Shown here piece by piece: positions 5,745 through 6,158 of a DNA stretch of 6,158 nucleotides. Each line of letters opens with the position of its first letter. The first letter of the stretch is position 1. A program made the position numbers and the translations under genes. The stretch is from an uncultured Desulfomonile sp. (GTDB taxonomy: Bacteria > Desulfobacterota > Desulfomonilia > Desulfomonilales > Desulfomonilaceae): positions 1-6,158 of the forward strand of contig CALDNG010000019.1 of assembly GCA_937915285.1 (NCBI GenBank), read 5' to 3'. The notes under the pieces are model-generated. The model searched no databases, was not told the origin of the DNA, and saw only the letters and a list, made by a program, of their open reading frames with translations.

Positions 5745-6158
5745 ATGAAAGGCAGACCAAGGCCTTCCGCAGTTTCGGAACCCAAGGTCAGGGTTAACCA
5801 GAAGATACGTGCGCCTCAGGTCCGAGTGATAGCGCCGGAGGGCGAGCAGCTCGGAATAATAGATGTAGCTACTGCCCTGAAAAAGGCCGAAGAGTTCGGT
5901 CTTGACCTGGTCGAGGTAGCGCCCAACAGTGACCCACCCGTCTGTAAGATCATGGATTATGGCAAGTTCAGGTTCGAAGAGAGCAAAAAAGAACATGAAC
6001 GCAAGAAAAAACAGGCTACCGTTGTGCTCAAGGAAGTCAAGCTTCGGCCGAAGACCGAAGAGCACGACCTCATCCACAAGGTAAAGCAGGTCAAGAAATT
6101 CCTGGCCGATGACTGCAAGGTCAAGGTTTCGATAGTATTTCGCGGGAGAGAAATAACT
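5745..6158 (+). CDS. infC: Translation initiation factor IF-3, N-terminal part (cut by the window edge)
   Basis: IF-3 binds the 30S subunit, keeps it apart from 50S and checks start-codon and initiator-tRNA pairing. The 138 visible residues cover a basic lead (MKGRPRPSAVSEPK), the N-domain (VNQKIRAPQVRVI, then LGIIDVATALKKAEEFGLDLVEVAP), the signature CKIMDYGKF (67-75), the lysine-rich linker helix, and the start of the C-domain (EVKLRPKTEEHD, then KVSIVFRGREIT). The family is usually about 170-180 residues, so some 35-45 are missing beyond the right edge. The start is an ordinary ATG with AGGGGG 8 nt upstream. E. coli infC instead uses AUU for autoregulation, and no AUU, AUA or AUC codon lies in frame between the thrS stop and this ATG. 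It follows thrS on the same strand and in the same frame. rpmI and rplT would be expected next, but that is outside the window. Confidence 0.96.
   Translation, partial: MKGRPRPSAVSEPKVRVNQKIRAPQVRVIAPEGEQLGIIDVATALKKAEEFGLDLVEVAPNSDPPVCKIMDYGKFRFEESKKEHERKKKQATVVLKEVKLRPKTEEHDLIHKVKQVKKFLADDCKVKVSIVFRGREIT

Overview
The window looks like a chromosomal segment of a moderate-GC Gram-negative bacterium. The best guess is a deltaproteobacterial (Desulfobacterota-type) lineage. That guess rests on the style of the threonyl-tRNA synthetase (MNCLAHML and HRHEKSG instead of the E. coli MNCPGH and HRNEPSG) and on a soluble PAS histidine kinase with a YDFAPVGY-type PAS start. Both points are from memory and untested, so the assignment is tentative.

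Layout from left to right. Bases 1-855 (+) hold the 3' part of a charged, probably coiled-coil protein of unknown function whose start lies outside the window. A 211-bp convergent gap follows. Bases 1067-2488 (-) encode a complete cytoplasmic PAS sensor histidine kinase with no response regulator beside it. A 246-bp divergent gap separates it from a complete TIM-barrel sugar phosphate isomerase/epimerase-like protein at 2735-3523 (+). A tRNA-Val(GAC) gene with encoded CCA lies at 3598-3672, preceded by a consensus -35 box. Next comes thrS at 3783-5693 (+), with a short leader that holds a strong Shine-Dalgarno and a possible 19-codon upstream ORF overlapping the thrS start codon. Finally infC begins at 5745 and runs off the right edge.

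The right half is the conserved thrS-infC translation operon (normally continued by rpmI-rplT), sitting behind a valine tRNA. The left half is accessory or regulatory: an unknown coiled-coil protein, an orphan kinase and a sugar-metabolism-like enzyme, with no clear functional link among them.

I found no CRISPR array, insertion sequence, integrase, toxin-antitoxin pair or recognisable defence system, and I cannot point to a convincing new system. The most interesting local feature is the thrS leader. Its only strong ribosome-binding site fits an upstream mini-ORF rather than thrS, and the ATGA overlap suggests translational coupling. The leader also contains a complement to the Shine-Dalgarno and a small hairpin that could be an operator.
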